6,481 bases of DNA from Deltaproteobacteria bacterium. GTDB lineage: Bacteria > Desulfobacterota > Deferrimicrobia > Deferrimicrobiales > Deferrimicrobiaceae. Positions 1 through 6,162 of the stretch are shown here, one piece after another. Below the pieces are notes generated by a model. It was not told the origin of the DNA, ran no database searches, and saw nothing but the letters and a program-made list of their open reading frames with translations. Numbering within the stretch: the first letter of the stretch is position 1; each line of letters opens with the position of its first letter. The stretch spans positions 1 through 6,481 of the forward strand of contig JAJZRM010000172.1 of the NCBI GenBank assembly GCA_021802685.1. Direction: 5' to 3'. The position numbers and the translations under genes are program-made.

Positions 1-156
1 CAGGATCAGGACGGGGAACTCTCCGTCTTTAAGCCGGGCCTTCCCCCCCGCCACGGTGTGGTCCAAGGTCACATCGTAACCTTACTTCGTCAGAACGCGG
101 GACAAGACCCTCGCCAGGTTCCGGTCGTCTTCCACGATCTGGATTCCCCGGTTCAT
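1..156 (-). pseudogene. Response regulator receiver domain, N-terminal part, with in-frame stop
   Basis: The first 52 codons of a receiver domain are visible before the window ends. The start is the ATG at 156, which overlaps the kinase stop as ATGA and has a GGAGG ribosome site 7 nt upstream, so translation is probably coupled to the kinase. Strand beta-1 and the acidic pair read IQIVEDD (D10, D11), followed by helix alpha-1 (NLARVLSRVLTK) and then GYDVT. Codon 25 is TAA (84-82) at a position usually filled by Glu or a similar residue. The frame on both sides reads as one continuous receiver, so this looks like a nonsense change, not a frameshift. Visible sequence ends at FPVLIL, just before the expected phospho-acceptor Asp near residue 53. 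The output domain is outside the window, so the class (NtrC-like or other) cannot be told. A sequencing or assembly error is an equally good explanation of the stop. Confidence 0.75.
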
Positions 157-1661
157 GGGCGGGCCTCCGGGGGCGATCCTTCCGGAAGGAATATCCGGAA
201 CGTGGTCCCCCGGCCGACTTCGCTCTCCACGGAGATCTGGCCTTGATGTTCCTGGACAATGCCGTAACTGATCGCGAGGCCGAACCCCGTCCCTTCCTCC
301 TTGGTTGTGAAGAACGGCTGGAAGATCTTCTCGATGTTTTCTTTCGGAATGCCCGTACCCGTGTCCGCCACGGTGATCTCCACCCCTTTCAGGACGTCCG
401 TGCTCCGATTCCCGGTGGATACTTCAAGATCGCCGCCGTTCGGCATCGCCTGGATCGCGTTCAGGATGACGTTCAGCAGAACCTGCCGAATCTGCCCGGA
501 ATTGACGTGGATGAGGGGCAGTTCGCGCGCAAGCCGCTTTTTCAGGTTCACCGATTTCGCCGAAGGCTGGAACTCCATGATCTTGAAAAGGTCTTCCAGG
601 ACCTGGTTGACGTCGACGCGCTCCTTGACGAATTTCGCGGACCGCGAGAACCCCAGCAGGCTGCGGGAGACCTTGATCGCCTGGTTCGCCTCGGCCTCCA
701 GGACGTTCAGGTCCTTCAGCAGCGAGGGATTGTCCTTCGCGTCCTCCTTGATGAGCTGCGTCATGTTCAGGATCACGCTCAACGGGGTGTTGATCTCGTG
801 GGAGATCCCGGACGAAAGCGTTCCCAGGGCCGCCATCGTCTCCGCCCGCACCATCTGCTCCTGGGTATGCTTCAGCTCCCGGTTGGCGTTCTCCAGGGTT
901 TGTTCGGCTTCCCGCATTCGACGCATCTGGTCCTTGATCGAACCGGCCATTTCGTTGAAGGAGGACGCCAGTTCGCCGAACTCGTCCTTCAACCCCTCCA
1001 CCCTGTGGTCGAGGTTCCCCGACTTCAGGGACCGGGTCGCTTCCAGGAGCCTGTTGACGGATTTCGTGAAACCGCCGACGAAGACGGCAGCCAGCCCGAG
1101 GGACAACAAGGGGCCGACGGCGAGCAGGACGTACAGAAAGTTCCTCGATTCCCCGATGTCCCGCAATGCCTGCTTGGTCTTCGCTTTCAGCTTGTCATTG
1201 GTAAGGGCGACCATGTCGCTGACTTTTTCGATCAACACCTCTCCGTTCCGCAAGGCGTTGTTCTCCTCCTCCGCCAGCCGGGAGGTATCCGCGCGGGTGG
1301 TCAGCACGCGGTCCAGGGAATCCTTGTATTGGTGAATGCTGCCCCGGATGTCGTCGATGCCGCTCTGCACGGCCGCCGCGTGGTGGCAGCCGAAACAGAC
1401 GTCGATCACGTTCTGCATGTATCGGATATCCAGAACCATGATGTCGAGCGACCGCGAAAAACGGGAGTTTTTCAGGGCGAGATCGGCCTGGACCCGCTTG
1501 ATCTGAATAAGAAAGTGTTCCCGGAGGATTTCTACCTGGTGCAGCTGGATGAGATCGTTCAGTTTTTCCGTATCGGCCTGGATCGAGTAGACGATATACA
1601 GGCCCATGAAGAGGAAAAGGATCGAATATACGGAAAGTCCAAGAACGATCTTTTTTTTCAT
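153..1661 (-). CDS. Membrane sensor histidine kinase with periplasmic c-type haem motif
   Basis: This 502-residue protein senses a signal outside the membrane and autophosphorylates on His to drive a partner response regulator. Visible order: membrane segment about 7-27, periplasmic region about 28-174, second membrane segment about 175-197, HAMP linker about 198-250, coiled coil about 250-275, dimerisation/phospho-acceptor domain with SHEINTP (H288), then the ATP-binding domain with N-box (NVILNAIQAM, 397-406), G1 DTGTGIP (433-439), F-box FQPFFTTK (447-454) and G2 GTGFGLA (457-463). The catalytic core looks intact. The periplasmic region contains CFGCH (residues 89-93, bases 1397-1383), a classical CxxCH covalent haem c site, followed by a second His (94). 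Redox state or a small gas ligand is therefore a plausible signal; that is inference. The gene starts 3 nt after the MOSC-MogA stop with no clear Shine-Dalgarno, and its TGA overlaps the next ATG, so it belongs to the cofactor operon. The partner regulator is interrupted. Confidence 0.93.
   Translation of the reverse strand: MKKKIVLGLSVYSILFLFMGLYIVYSIQADTEKLNDLIQLHQVEILREHFLIQIKRVQADLALKNSRFSRSLDIMVLDIRYMQNVIDVCFGCHHAAAVQSGIDDIRGSIHQYKDSLDRVLTTRADTSRLAEEENNALRNGEVLIEKVSDMVALTNDKLKAKTKQALRDIGESRNFLYVLLAVGPLLSLGLAAVFVGGFTKSVNRLLEATRSLKSGNLDHRVEGLKDEFGELASSFNEMAGSIKDQMRRMREAEQTLENANRELKHTQEQMVRAETMAALGTLSSGISHEINTPLSVILNMTQLIKEDAKDNPSLLKDLNVLEAEANQAIKVSRSLLGFSRSAKFVKERVDVNQVLEDLFKIMEFQPSAKSVNLKKRLARELPLIHVNSGQIRQVLLNVILNAIQAMPNGGDLEVSTGNRSTDVLKGVEITVADTGTGIPKENIEKIFQPFFTTKEEGTGFGLAISYGIVQEHQGQISVESEVGRGTTFRIFLPEGSPPEARP
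164..168 (-). promoter_or_regulatory. Ribosome binding site of the response regulator
   Basis: GGAGG on the minus strand, 7 nt before the ATG at 156 and inside the end of the kinase gene. It supports the ATGA-overlap start for the response regulator even though that frame is interrupted 24 codons later. Confidence 0.7.
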
Positions 1662-1664
1662 GGC

Positions 1665-2603
1665 TTATGCATGATGCTTGTCTATCCCGTGCAACATGTA
1701 CAATGAATGGTCCAATGTTTTTACGATTTCGCTCATGTACTCTTCCACCGCCTTGACGCTTCCCGGGAGCGTGTACACCATGGTTCTTCCCATGGTGCCC
1801 GCAACGCTCCTGCTCAGCAATGCCTTGGGATTATCCATTCCGAATTTCACGCGGATCAGTTCCATGATTCCCGGGAGTTGCTTCTCCAGCATGCCGGAAA
1901 CCGTTTCCACCGTGATATCCCTATCCCCGATTCCGGTTCCTCCGGTGGTGAAAATGAAATCCGTTTCGCCGTCCGCATGTTCTCCCAGTAACCGGCGCAA
2001 TGCGTCCGCGTCATCGGGAATGACGGTCAGGCGAATTTCGTATTTCCGATTTCCCCCGGAGAAATGGGAACTCATAATCTCTTTGATTTTCGGGCCGCTT
2101 CGATCTTCATATACGCCTTCGCTGGCCCTGTCGCTCAGCGTGATGACGGAAACGCGGAATACTTTCGGGATGTACAGGATTTCGTGATCCGGCTTGATCG
2201 TGCCGGTTTTACGCACGCGGCAGAATATCCCTTCCTTCGGCATCACGCAGTTGCCGACCTCCTTGAAGATGGCACAGGCGGTCCCATGGCAATCCTTCCC
2301 GATCTGCGTGAGTTCCAGCTCCGCGCCGCCGATCCGGAAGCGGTCGAAAATATCGCACTTGAGAAGTTCGATCCCTTGCGTCGTGACGTTTTCCGCGAAT
2401 TCTCCGAAGCCGATGGTTCTTTTCGCTTCCCTTGAAAATTTTTCGATGCTTTCCATCGCGAGCAAACTCACCTGCCGGTGCCATTTCCCGGCATGCGCAT
2501 CGTTCATCACGCCGGTTTCCGTGAGCGAGATCTCCTCCACGGGATGTTTCACGGTCCCCTTTTTCTCCGATATGTTCACGGAAAGAACCTTTGCCACGCA
2601 CAT
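1665..2603 (-). CDS. MOSC domain-MogA fusion, molybdopterin adenylyltransferase
   Basis: A 312-residue two-domain protein. Residues about 1-146 form a MOSC domain, a family that handles Moco sulfur or cofactor binding; the region IGKDCHGTACAIF (101-113, Cys105 and Cys110) is the typical Cys-bearing segment. Residues about 148-305 form a MogA/MoaB domain, which adenylates molybdopterin with ATP before metal insertion by MoeA. Its motifs are SDRASEGVYEDRSGP (157-171), TTGGTGIGDRDIT (219-231, with the conserved Asp at 229) and the LPGS segment at 279-282. Single-domain MogA proteins are around 170-200 residues, so the extra length is the MOSC module and not a frame error. The ATG lies 3 nt after the moaA stop, and the gene ends 3 nt before the kinase, so all are probably co-transcribed and coupled. 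The domain fusion implies that both act on the same cofactor intermediate or pathway in the cytoplasm; the exact MOSC reaction is not known from the sequence. Confidence 0.92.
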   Translation of the reverse strand: MCVAKVLSVNISEKKGTVKHPVEEISLTETGVMNDAHAGKWHRQVSLLAMESIEKFSREAKRTIGFGEFAENVTTQGIELLKCDIFDRFRIGGAELELTQIGKDCHGTACAIFKEVGNCVMPKEGIFCRVRKTGTIKPDHEILYIPKVFRVSVITLSDRASEGVYEDRSGPKIKEIMSSHFSGGNRKYEIRLTVIPDDADALRRLLGEHADGETDFIFTTGGTGIGDRDITVETVSGMLEKQLPGIMELIRVKFGMDNPKALLSRSVAGTMGRTMVYTLPGSVKAVEEYMSEIVKTLDHSLYMLHGIDKHHA

Positions 2604-2606
2604 GAC

Positions 2607-3407
2607 CTACCCGCCGATCAAACTGAATTTATTCAGAAAACTCCTGGTGCCGCATTCGGGTTTTGCCTCGATCGCCATCCGGAACGCCTTTTCCGCTCCA
2701 AGCGATCTCACATTGAACGATAGATCGCTGAACAGGCAAGGGCGCAGTTTCCCATCGCTCGACAGCCTCAATTTGTTGCACACCTTGCAATCGCCTCCCG
2801 TTCCTCCCTCCACGACGGCATACTCGCCGGTTTCCAGGTTCATCTCATGGATGAAACGCACCGTGAACTTCCTGCTTTCACAAAAGGCTTTCACCTGGAC
2901 CGCATCCGGTTCCTCGGAGGATCCTTTTACGACACAGTTGATTTTTATGGGAAGTAAACCGGCCTCTTCCGCGGCATCGATCCCTTGCATGACTTTATGC
3001 AAATCGCCGCCTCGGGTAATATATTCATACTTTTCAGGATCGATCGTATCGAGACTGACATTTACCCTTTTTAGTCCTGAATCTTTTAACTCCCTCGCAT
3101 ATTCTTTTAATAATATGCCATTTGTTGTAAGGGAAAGATCTTTTATACCCTCAATTCTTGACAGCAATTTAACCAGGTAAGCGATATTTCTTCTGGTAAG
3201 AGGATCTCCACCCGTAATACGTATTTTATCCACTCCGTATTTTGCGGCAATTCTTGCAATATAAAATATTTCTTCGTAAGAAAGGATGTCCTCATGCCGC
3301 AAAAACTCGATCCCGCCTTCCGGAACACAAAACCTGCACCGCAGGTTGCATCGGTCGGTGACGGATATTCTCAGGTAATTGATACTCCGGTTGTATCGGT
3401 CGCGCAT
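2607..3407 (-). CDS. moaA: Short MoaA-like radical SAM protein (GTP 3',8-cyclase family)
   Basis: This protein resembles MoaA, which with SAM and two 4Fe-4S clusters rearranges GTP in the first step of Moco/Wco synthesis. The N-terminus has YLRISVTDRCN and the radical SAM cluster C20-x3-C24-x2-C27. The second cluster is C207-x2-C210-x13-C224, with the exact MoaA spacing, and the protein ends in the diagnostic GG tail (SLIGG). Unusual points: at 266 residues it is about 60-75 shorter than the usual 325-340. Only 22 residues separate the RFI strand (R184) from Cys207, where canonical MoaA has roughly 45 more, and the C-terminal part is also shorter. The GGEP motif reads GGDP (66-69), and the RxR pair after the second cluster (usually CNRLRL) reads CNKLRL. 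All cluster ligands are kept, so it may be an active MoaA or a specialised paralogue. It is the first gene after the promoter at 3507-3535, and it is AT-rich compared with neighbours. Confidence 0.88.
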   Translation of the reverse strand: MRDRYNRSINYLRISVTDRCNLRCRFCVPEGGIEFLRHEDILSYEEIFYIARIAAKYGVDKIRITGGDPLTRRNIAYLVKLLSRIEGIKDLSLTTNGILLKEYARELKDSGLKRVNVSLDTIDPEKYEYITRGGDLHKVMQGIDAAEEAGLLPIKINCVVKGSSEEPDAVQVKAFCESRKFTVRFIHEMNLETGEYAVVEGGTGGDCKVCNKLRLSSDGKLRPCLFSDLSFNVRSLGAEKAFRMAIEAKPECGTRSFLNKFSLIGG

Positions 3408-3467
3408 CCCACGAACCCCCGTTGCAGGCGTGTGGTAAACCAGGACGGCGAATTCCGCTTGAAAACC

Positions 3468-3491
3468 AGTTACGTAAGATCAAACGTAACT
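3468..3491 (-). repeat. Perfect 8-bp inverted repeat in the moaA leader (possible operator or hairpin)
   Basis: On the minus strand the arms are AGTTACGT and ACGTAACT, separated by 8 nt. All 8 arm positions pair. It starts about 9 nt after the predicted transcription start of the moaA operon, a place where a bound dimeric repressor would block early transcription. As RNA it could form an 8-bp stem with an 8-nt loop. The inner part also contains the 8-bp palindrome TTACGTAA. The sequence does not match the E. coli ModE box as I remember it, so the binding protein is unknown; the Mop-domain protein encoded upstream is one candidate only by location. Confidence 0.55.
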
Positions 3492-3506
3492 AAACAATTT
3501 TTCGGG

Positions 3507-3535
3507 AGAATATCACTCGGTTCCACGGATGTCAA
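3507..3535 (-). promoter_or_regulatory. Predicted sigma-70 promoter of the moaA operon
   Basis: On the minus strand: -35 TTGACA (3535-3530, 6 of 6 matches), a 17-nt spacer, and -10 TATTCT (3512-3507, 4 of 6) preceded by TG at the extended -10 position (TGATATTCT). Transcription would start near 3500, leaving a leader of about 93 nt before the moaA ATG. The -35 lies only about 15 nt beyond the moeA stop. This suggests that the downstream block can be expressed independently of the tup-moeA unit. Confidence 0.65.
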
Positions 3536-3549
3536 CGAGATGGGATTCG

Positions 3550-4764
3550 TTACTCTTCCAACATTTCCAGGTCGTCGCGCAGAAGGTGCACCGGGACTTC
3601 TTCCCCGGCGGTAAACACGGTCTTCTCCTTGGGGAGTACCGCGATGCCGTTCGCCTGGACCATGGTGCGCAGGATGCCGGTGTTCTGGTCGCCCGCGGAG
3701 GTTGCCCAATAGACGCCGTTTTCCACTTCGATCCGTACCCGCAGGAAGTTCACCTTGCCCGGTTTCTTCCGGACCTCCCGGCGCAGCATCGCCTTCACGT
3801 ACGGCTTGATCACCCGGCGGCGGCCCATCATCCGGAGGAGCGCAGGCTTGACCAGCTCCTCGAAGGTGATCATGGTCGACACCGGGTTGCCCGGGAGGGA
3901 AAAGACCGGTTTCTCCTCCTTCAGCCCGAAGGCGAAGGGGCCTCCCGGCTTGATGTCCACCCTCCAGAAAAGCTGCTGCACCCCGAGCTCCGCAAGGCAA
4001 TCGCGCACCAGGTCGCGGTCTCCGGCCGATACCCCGGCGGAGGTGATCAGGACATCGGCCTTCAGCCCTTCGGCCATCTTCTCCAAGTGGCTTTCCAGGT
4101 TGTCGCGGGCGATGCCGAGGACCACCGGTTCCGCCCCGATCTCCCGGAGGGCCGCCGCCAGCGACAACGCATTGCTGTTGACGACCTTGCCGTCCTCCGG
4201 CGGTTCCCCCGGATCGATCAGCTCGTCGCCGGTGGAGAGGACCGCGACCCGCGCACGGTGGTGGACGGGCACGTACATCTTGCCGAAGGAAGCCAGCATG
4301 CTGATTTCCGGCGGACGAAGGACCGTTCCGGCGGGGATGACCTTGTCGCCGCGCCGAACATCCTCCCCCCGGAACCGGACGTGCTGCCGGACAACGACGC
4401 TCTCGCGGAGCAGGATCGCGCCGGCGCGCTCTTCGGTTTCCTCGATCGGAACCACCGCATCGCACCCGGACGGAACGGGGGCCCCGGTCATGATCCGGAC
4501 GGCGCAGCCCGGCGCGACGGCGGGGACCGCGGTTCCTCCGGCCGGGACATACCCGGCGACACGCAAAGTACCCCCCGCCCGGCAGTCGGCCGCCCGCACC
4601 GCGAATCCGTCCATGGCCGAATTGTCGTAGAAAGGCATGTCCCACGGAGCCGCCACGTCTTCGGCGACGACCCGGCCGAGGGCGGTCAGGAGCTCGACCC
4701 GCTCCGCTCCGAGCGTCGGAACGCTTCCGAGAATCGTCCGTCTCGCATCTTCAAAGCTGGGCAT
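3550..4764 (-). CDS. moeA: MoeA, molybdopterin molybdotransferase (molybdate/tungstate insertion)
   Basis: A 404-residue cytoplasmic enzyme that hydrolyses adenylated molybdopterin and inserts molybdate or tungstate, the final step of basic cofactor formation. Family motifs appear in order: DNSAMDGFAV (47-56, with the conserved Asp52), TGAPVPSGCDAVVPIE (93-108), STGDEL (177-182), VNSN (195-198), TSAGVSAGDRD (241-251), KPGGPFAFG (272-280) and LPGNPVS (290-296). Length and N-terminus (MPSFEDARR) are normal for the family, which supports the ATG at 4764 although no good Shine-Dalgarno is visible. The usual KPGKP motif reads KPGGP here; I believe this is a tolerated variant, but I cannot verify it. 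The gene lies 26 nt after tupC, so transport and metal insertion are probably co-expressed. Many genomes carry two MoeA copies, one of them linked to tungsten. Placement beside a Tup-type transporter hints at tungstate, but motifs alone do not decide the metal. Confidence 0.95.
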   Translation of the reverse strand: MPSFEDARRTILGSVPTLGAERVELLTALGRVVAEDVAAPWDMPFYDNSAMDGFAVRAADCRAGGTLRVAGYVPAGGTAVPAVAPGCAVRIMTGAPVPSGCDAVVPIEETEERAGAILLRESVVVRQHVRFRGEDVRRGDKVIPAGTVLRPPEISMLASFGKMYVPVHHRARVAVLSTGDELIDPGEPPEDGKVVNSNALSLAAALREIGAEPVVLGIARDNLESHLEKMAEGLKADVLITSAGVSAGDRDLVRDCLAELGVQQLFWRVDIKPGGPFAFGLKEEKPVFSLPGNPVSTMITFEELVKPALLRMMGRRRVIKPYVKAMLRREVRKKPGKVNFLRVRIEVENGVYWATSAGDQNTGILRTMVQANGIAVLPKEKTVFTAGEEVPVHLLRDDLEMLEE

Positions 4765-4774
4765 GACCGTCAGT

Positions 4775-4810
4775 ATAGGAAGTTACGATCTCAATAGGAA
4801 GGAACGATCT
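4775..4810 (-). repeat. Imperfect tandem direct repeat at the tupC end
   Basis: Two 17-bp units, 4775-4791 and 4794-4810, match at 15 of 17 positions (plus-strand pattern ATAGGAA, then G plus two variable bases, then ACGATCT), with a 19-bp period. The upstream copy encodes the last residues of tupC (KIVPSY); the second lies in the tupC-moeA spacer. It looks like a local tandem duplication of the gene end. A regulatory role is possible but not shown. Confidence 0.6.
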
Positions 4811-5450
4811 TTCCCGCCTCCAGGAATATCGTTTCCCCGTTCAGGCGCTTCGGGAGATCCGGATCGTGCGAGACCATGACGACCGTGGTTCCCCGCTCGG
4901 GAAGCGACGCAATGACGCTTTCGAGCAATCCGGAAGTCTCGCGATCGATGTTGGCGAGCGGTTCGTCCAGCAGGAGAACTTCGGGCGAAAGCGCGAGGGC
5001 CCGGGCCATGGCCACCCTTTGCGCCTCGCCCCCGGACAGTTCCCGCGCGTTCCTGCCTTGGAACCCCCCGAGGGCGACGGCGTCCAGCGCCTTCCCGACG
5101 ATCCGCCGCCGCTCTTCCCCCCGGATCCCCCTCGCCGCCAATCCGAAAGCCACGTTGTCATGGACCGTCCCCCCGAAGAGGTATGGGGACTGGTGAAGCA
5201 GGGTGACTTTCCTTCGCCGCCGCTCGACGGAGCCGTTATTCCAGTCGATCCGCTCCCCGGCATAATAGATCTCCCCGGAGGTCGGGGGGGATAGGAGCGC
5301 GAGGATGTTCAACAGGGTGCTTTTCCCCGCGCCGTTCGCGCCGGTCAGGGTGTAGAGGCGCCCTTCGCCGATCGTGAGACAATCGATGTCGAGAGCGGTT
5401 TTCGCGCCGAAGCGACGCCGTACCGAATGCAGCCTGTACAATTCCCGCAA
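4791..5450 (-). CDS. tupC: ABC transporter ATPase, tungstate/molybdate type (TupC-like)
   Basis: A 219-residue ATPase that powers oxyanion import with the adjacent permease. Motifs (numbered from the TTG at 5450): Walker A GANGAGKST (37-45), Q-loop Q87, signature LSGGEAQR (138-145), Walker B VLLLDEP (158-164) and switch His195. All are intact. It is a single nucleotide-binding domain with no C-terminal TOBE extension, as in TupC proteins and unlike ModC. I chose the TTG at 5450 because a GAGG site lies 7 nt before it and it sits 4 nt after the permease stop. A TTG at 5441 is possible. An ATG at 5501 would add a Ser/Arg-rich stretch translated from tupB sequence and looks wrong. Assignment to tungstate comes mainly from the permease and neighbouring cofactor genes; the ATPase alone would fit other oxyanion or metal transporters. 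Confidence 0.9.
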   Translation of the reverse strand: MRELYRLHSVRRRFGAKTALDIDCLTIGEGRLYTLTGANGAGKSTLLNILALLSPPTSGEIYYAGERIDWNNGSVERRRRKVTLLHQSPYLFGGTVHDNVAFGLAARGIRGEERRRIVGKALDAVALGGFQGRNARELSGGEAQRVAMARALALSPEVLLLDEPLANIDRETSGLLESVIASLPERGTTVVMVSHDPDLPKRLNGETIFLEAGKIVPSY

Positions 5451-5454
5451 TCGC

Positions 5455-6141
5455 CTACCTCTGCTGGAGGAAATGGAGGAACAGGTTGACGAGCAGCGCA
5501 ACCGAAAGCAGCACGATCCCCAAAGCCATCCCGAACGCGAACTCCCCCTTGCTCGTCTCCAGGGCGATGGCCGTCGTCATCGTCCGCGTGTATCCCCGGA
5601 TATTTCCGCCGAGCATCATCGCCACGCCGACCTCGGAAATGACCCGGCCGAAACCGGCGATCACCGCGGCGAGGATGCCGAACCGGATTTCTCCGATCAA
5701 CGCGCACACTGCCCGCATTCGTCCGGCTCCCAGCGTGAGCGCGGTCGGAAGGATCCTGGGGTCGGCTCCCCGGACGGCCGCCAGGGCGTAATTCGCGACG
5801 ATCGGAGCGGCGAGCAGGGTCCCGCCGATCACGATCGCCGTCGGGGTGAAGAGGAGCCCCAGGACTCCCAGCGGCCCCTGGCGGCTCAGAAACCCGTAGA
5901 CCAGGAGCCCCACCACCACGGTGGGCAACGCCATGAGGGTATTGAGGACCGTGATGGCGAACCGCTTCAGCGGAAATTCGGCGAGTCCCATGGTCAATCC
6001 CAGGGGGACGCCGAAGAAGGCGGCGAAGACGGTCGCCCCGGCGGACACGGAGAGGGAGGTGCCGACCGCGTCGACGACGTCCGGGGAAAGATCCCCGATC
6101 ATCCACAGGGCGGCGGCGAAAGAGGAAAAGAGAAAGTCCAA
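5455..6141 (-). CDS. tupB: ABC transporter permease, tungstate type (TupB-like)
   Basis: A 228-residue inner-membrane permease that forms the oxyanion channel. Hydrophobic segments are visible at about 33-52, 62-84, 98-122, 155-175 and 203-224. The cytoplasmic loop TALTLGAGRMRAVCALIGEI (133-152) corresponds to the EAA loop that contacts the ATPase. The segment GGNIRGYTRTMTTAIALETS (178-197) strongly resembles TupB-family permeases. The reading frame starts at TTG 6141: the same frame upstream runs into the TGA of the preceding Mop-domain gene, and the next ATG (6102) would remove residues that look like the normal N-terminus. No clear Shine-Dalgarno precedes it. It is 21 nt from the Mop-domain gene and 4 nt from tupC. 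The matching binding protein TupA is not in the window and may lie upstream or elsewhere. A molybdate-preferring permease cannot be excluded. Confidence 0.9.
   Translation of the reverse strand: MDFLFSSFAAALWMIGDLSPDVVDAVGTSLSVSAGATVFAAFFGVPLGLTMGLAEFPLKRFAITVLNTLMALPTVVVGLLVYGFLSRQGPLGVLGLLFTPTAIVIGGTLLAAPIVANYALAAVRGADPRILPTALTLGAGRMRAVCALIGEIRFGILAAVIAGFGRVISEVGVAMMLGGNIRGYTRTMTTAIALETSKGEFAFGMALGIVLLSVALLVNLFLHFLQQR
5456..5462 (-). promoter_or_regulatory. Ribosome binding site deciding the tupC start
   Basis: AGAGGTA on the minus strand straddles the tupB stop codon. The GAGG core ends 7 nt before the TTG at 5450, an optimal distance. It favours this non-ATG start over the upstream ATG at 5501 and suggests translational coupling to tupB. 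Confidence 0.55.
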
Positions 6142-6162
6142 GAGAAGGCGCCGCCCCCGCTT

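Noticed and set aside
243..1706. A 487-codon open frame on the plus strand opposite the kinase
   Set aside because: It is antisense to a fully motif-supported kinase, has no recognisable domain, and such frames arise easily opposite GC-rich genes.
3427..3442. Sigma-54-like GG/GC pair upstream of moaA
   Set aside because: Only the GG and GC dinucleotides fit; the rest of the -24/-12 consensus is absent.
3464..3491. The inverted repeat as a rho-independent terminator for moeA
   Set aside because: The stem is AT-rich and followed by GG and only four T residues, and it lies downstream of a good promoter.
3408..3500. Moco riboswitch in the moaA leader
   Set aside because: The location fits, but the leader is only about 93 nt and I could not recognise the multi-stem core. 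A covariance-model search would settle it.
4772..4777. TATACT as the -10 of an internal promoter for moeA
   Set aside because: No acceptable -35 lies 16-18 nt upstream, and the start would fall on the moeA ATG.
5451..5501. ATG at 5501 as tupC start
   Set aside because: It would overlap tupB by 47 nt and add a low-complexity Ser/Arg stretch, while TTG 5450 has a well-placed ribosome site.
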